DNA of 9,018 nucleotides from Paracoccaceae bacterium (GTDB lineage Bacteria > Pseudomonadota > Alphaproteobacteria > Rhodobacterales > Rhodobacteraceae): assembly GCA_024742655.1 (NCBI GenBank), contig JANSYB010000053.1, positions 1 through 9,018 on the forward strand. The letters run 5' to 3'. The notes under the pieces were generated by a model. It was not told where the DNA came from and ran no database searches. It worked only from the letters and a program-made list of their open reading frames with translations. A program made the position numbers and the translations under genes. Positions 7,547 through 9,018 of the stretch are shown one piece after another; the stretch's first letter is position 1; each line of letters begins with the position of its first letter.

Positions 7547-8563
7547 TTAGTTGGAGGCGCGCTTTTCTTCGAGCGTCTTCATCACGAGGTCATACAGTTC
7601 CTGACCCGGCAGGCCCTGGCCCTCGATATCGGCGATCCACGCCTCGCGGGCCGGATCGGCGGCCTTGGCACGGAAGGCGTTGAGTTCATCGTCGGAGATC
7701 ATGACCTTCTCGACCCCCTTCTCGTCGAGAATACCGTCCCACTTGGCCAGCAACTCGCCGTAGTTGGCCAGGTAGTGGTCGATCGACTCGCTCACGGATT
7801 CATCCAGTGCGGCGCGGTGCTCATCCGACAGCCCCTCATAGGCGTCGATATTCACAACCACAGGGCAGTTCACCGTGCCGGGGTTCAGGTTCGCCGTCCA
7901 CCACGTTGCCTGGTTGATCGTGCCAAAGCTGAGATGCGCGTGCTGGGCAAAGGCCACCGTGTCCACAACGCCCGATTCCATCGACTGGTAGGCCTCGGTC
8001 GCGGTCACCGAGGTGGGCACCGCGCCCACGGCCTCGAACGCCTTGCCCAGACCACCGGTTGCGCGTACGCGCATGCCCTCGAACTCGGCCAGCTCGTCGC
8101 GCGGCTCGCCGGTGCCGACGATGTTGTATTGCGGCATGGGCGAGGTCATCAGCAGCCTGGCGTTCCACTGGGCCATTTCCTCGGCCACGGCGGGATGGGC
8201 ATAGACGGCGTGGCTGACGGCCACTTCCTCATCAAGGTTGCTGACACCCAGGAAGGGCAGTTCCAGCACCGTGATCAGGCGGTTCTTGTCCGGATGATAG
8301 CCTGCGCAGAACTGCGCCATCTCGAAAGCACCGATGGAAATCCCGTCAAGGTTTTCCTTGTTCTTCGACAGGCCGCCATAGCTGATGTTCATCGTGAACT
8401 CGCCACCGGTCTTTTCGCTGACCAGCTCGGCCAGTTTCTCGACATGTTCGGTGAACGCCCGGCGCTTGCCCCAGAGCGACACGTTCCATTCGGTGGCAAG
8501 AGCCTCGCCGGCAAAGGCGAAAGACAAAACGGCAGTTACGCCGGCTCCCATAATCTTGTGCAT
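7547..8563 (-). CDS. dctP: TRAP transporter substrate-binding protein (DctP family)
   Basis: The 338-residue product is the periplasmic solute receptor of the TRAP system. A signal peptide is visible: MHK start, hydrophobic core (about 5-19) and an ALA cleavage site after A23, giving a mature protein beginning TEWNVSLW. The body follows the TRAP pattern: ELPFLGVSN (101-109), GMRVRATGG (163-171), where R167 is the usual carboxylate-binding arginine, EAYQSMESGVVDTV (190-203), and NCPVVVNIDAYEGLS (232-246). The start at 8563 is chosen because GGGAGG (8576-8571, - strand) sits seven bases upstream and the signal peptide begins there. A longer in-frame start at 8635 would bury that site inside the gene and spoil the leader. 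The ligand is probably an organic acid; its identity cannot be assigned. It is first in the dctPQM order and probably the most highly expressed of the three, given the hairpin that follows. Confidence 0.93.
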   Translation of the reverse strand: MHKIMGAGVTAVLSFAFAGEALATEWNVSLWGKRRAFTEHVEKLAELVSEKTGGEFTMNISYGGLSKNKENLDGISIGAFEMAQFCAGYHPDKNRLITVLELPFLGVSNLDEEVAVSHAVYAHPAVAEEMAQWNARLLMTSPMPQYNIVGTGEPRDELAEFEGMRVRATGGLGKAFEAVGAVPTSVTATEAYQSMESGVVDTVAFAQHAHLSFGTINQATWWTANLNPGTVNCPVVVNIDAYEGLSDEHRAALDESVSESIDHYLANYGELLAKWDGILDEKGVEKVMISDDELNAFRAKAADPAREAWIADIEGQGLPGQELYDLVMKTLEEKRASN

Positions 8564-8692
8564 GGTGTTTCCTCCCAGAGTCATGCGCGTGAATAGACTG
8601 CATATAGGGTGGCAGAACCGAAAGGCATTGCCCATGAGGAATTCTGCGCGCGCGCGTTCGCTTGGGTTGCGGAAATCTGCAGCCCTGTCCGG
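8564..8692 (-). promoter_or_regulatory. Intergenic region between the regulator and dctP, likely carrying the dctP promoter
   Basis: This 129-bp gap is the only place for a dedicated dctPQM promoter. I checked it for GG-N10-GC, the invariant core of sigma-54 promoters, and found none on the - strand. The nearest is GGGCAAT-N6-TTCGG-like sequence at 8633-8618, with the -12 GC reversed to CG. AT-rich patches at 8606-8602 (TATAT) and 8595-8590 (TATTCA) could serve as -10 elements, but no good -35 sits at the right distance. An alternating GC run occupies 8646-8656. No terminator-like hairpin with a T tract follows the regulator gene, so read-through from it is possible. Confidence 0.4.
8571..8576 (-). 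promoter_or_regulatory. Shine-Dalgarno of dctP
   Basis: On the - strand this reads GGGAGG, seven bases ahead of ATG 8563-8561. It is the best ribosome binding site in the window, and it rules out the longer start at 8635. Confidence 0.85.

Positions 8693-9018
<326 letters not shown>

Noticed and set aside
7523..8596. A 357-residue open frame on the + strand opposite dctP
   Set aside because: It covers dctP almost exactly and has a His/Gly/Arg-rich shadow composition. The - strand product has a signal peptide, a ribosome site and TRAP motifs.
8564..8635. A 24-residue N-terminal extension of DctP from an ATG at 8635
   Set aside because: The strong GGGAGG site would fall inside the coding region, and the extension places a non-signal sequence before the signal peptide.

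Overview
The window reads as a piece of a high-GC alphaproteobacterial genome. The best guess is a Rhodobacterales/Roseobacter-type organism: codon third positions are overwhelmingly G or C, gene packing is tight, and it carries a TRAP transporter with a DctD-like sigma-54 activator. The taxonomic call rests on gene style only. There is no rRNA, tRNA, CRISPR array, insertion sequence or other mobile-element sign.

Layout. Two gene sets point at each other and meet tail to tail near 5457. On the + strand, from 84 to 5455, lie a YtcJ-like metal-dependent amidohydrolase, an M81-family (MlrC-like) zinc metallopeptidase whose start codon overlaps the amidohydrolase stop (ATGA), and, after a 66-bp gap, a 726-residue protein that fuses the alpha and beta halves of a thiamine-diphosphate 2-oxoacid dehydrogenase E1. 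On the - strand, read from the right edge, lie the C-terminal end of a sigma-54-dependent Fis-family activator (cut by the window edge), a 129-bp gap, and a complete three-gene TRAP transporter: periplasmic binding protein (dctP), small permease (dctQ) and large permease (dctM). The E1 stop and the dctM stop are four bases apart.

How the genes may work together. The TRAP system should bring in a small organic acid, since a TRAP binding protein holds a carboxylate through a conserved arginine. The amidohydrolase and MlrC-type hydrolase could cleave C-N bonds in the imported compound, and the E1 fusion could oxidatively decarboxylate a 2-oxoacid released downstream. The regulator may be the activator half of a two-component system controlling uptake. 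The substrate cannot be read from the sequence. The combination of an amidohydrolase, an M81 enzyme and a fused E1 facing a TRAP operon is the main novelty candidate here, as a possible catabolic module for an amide-bearing carboxylate.

Non-coding structure is limited to four things: a perfect 11-bp GC-rich hairpin between dctP and dctQ, a small palindrome holding both stop codons at the convergent junction, a clear Shine-Dalgarno site that fixes the dctP start, and a GGGCAAT-type element upstream of both outer genes that only loosely resembles a sigma-54 promoter.
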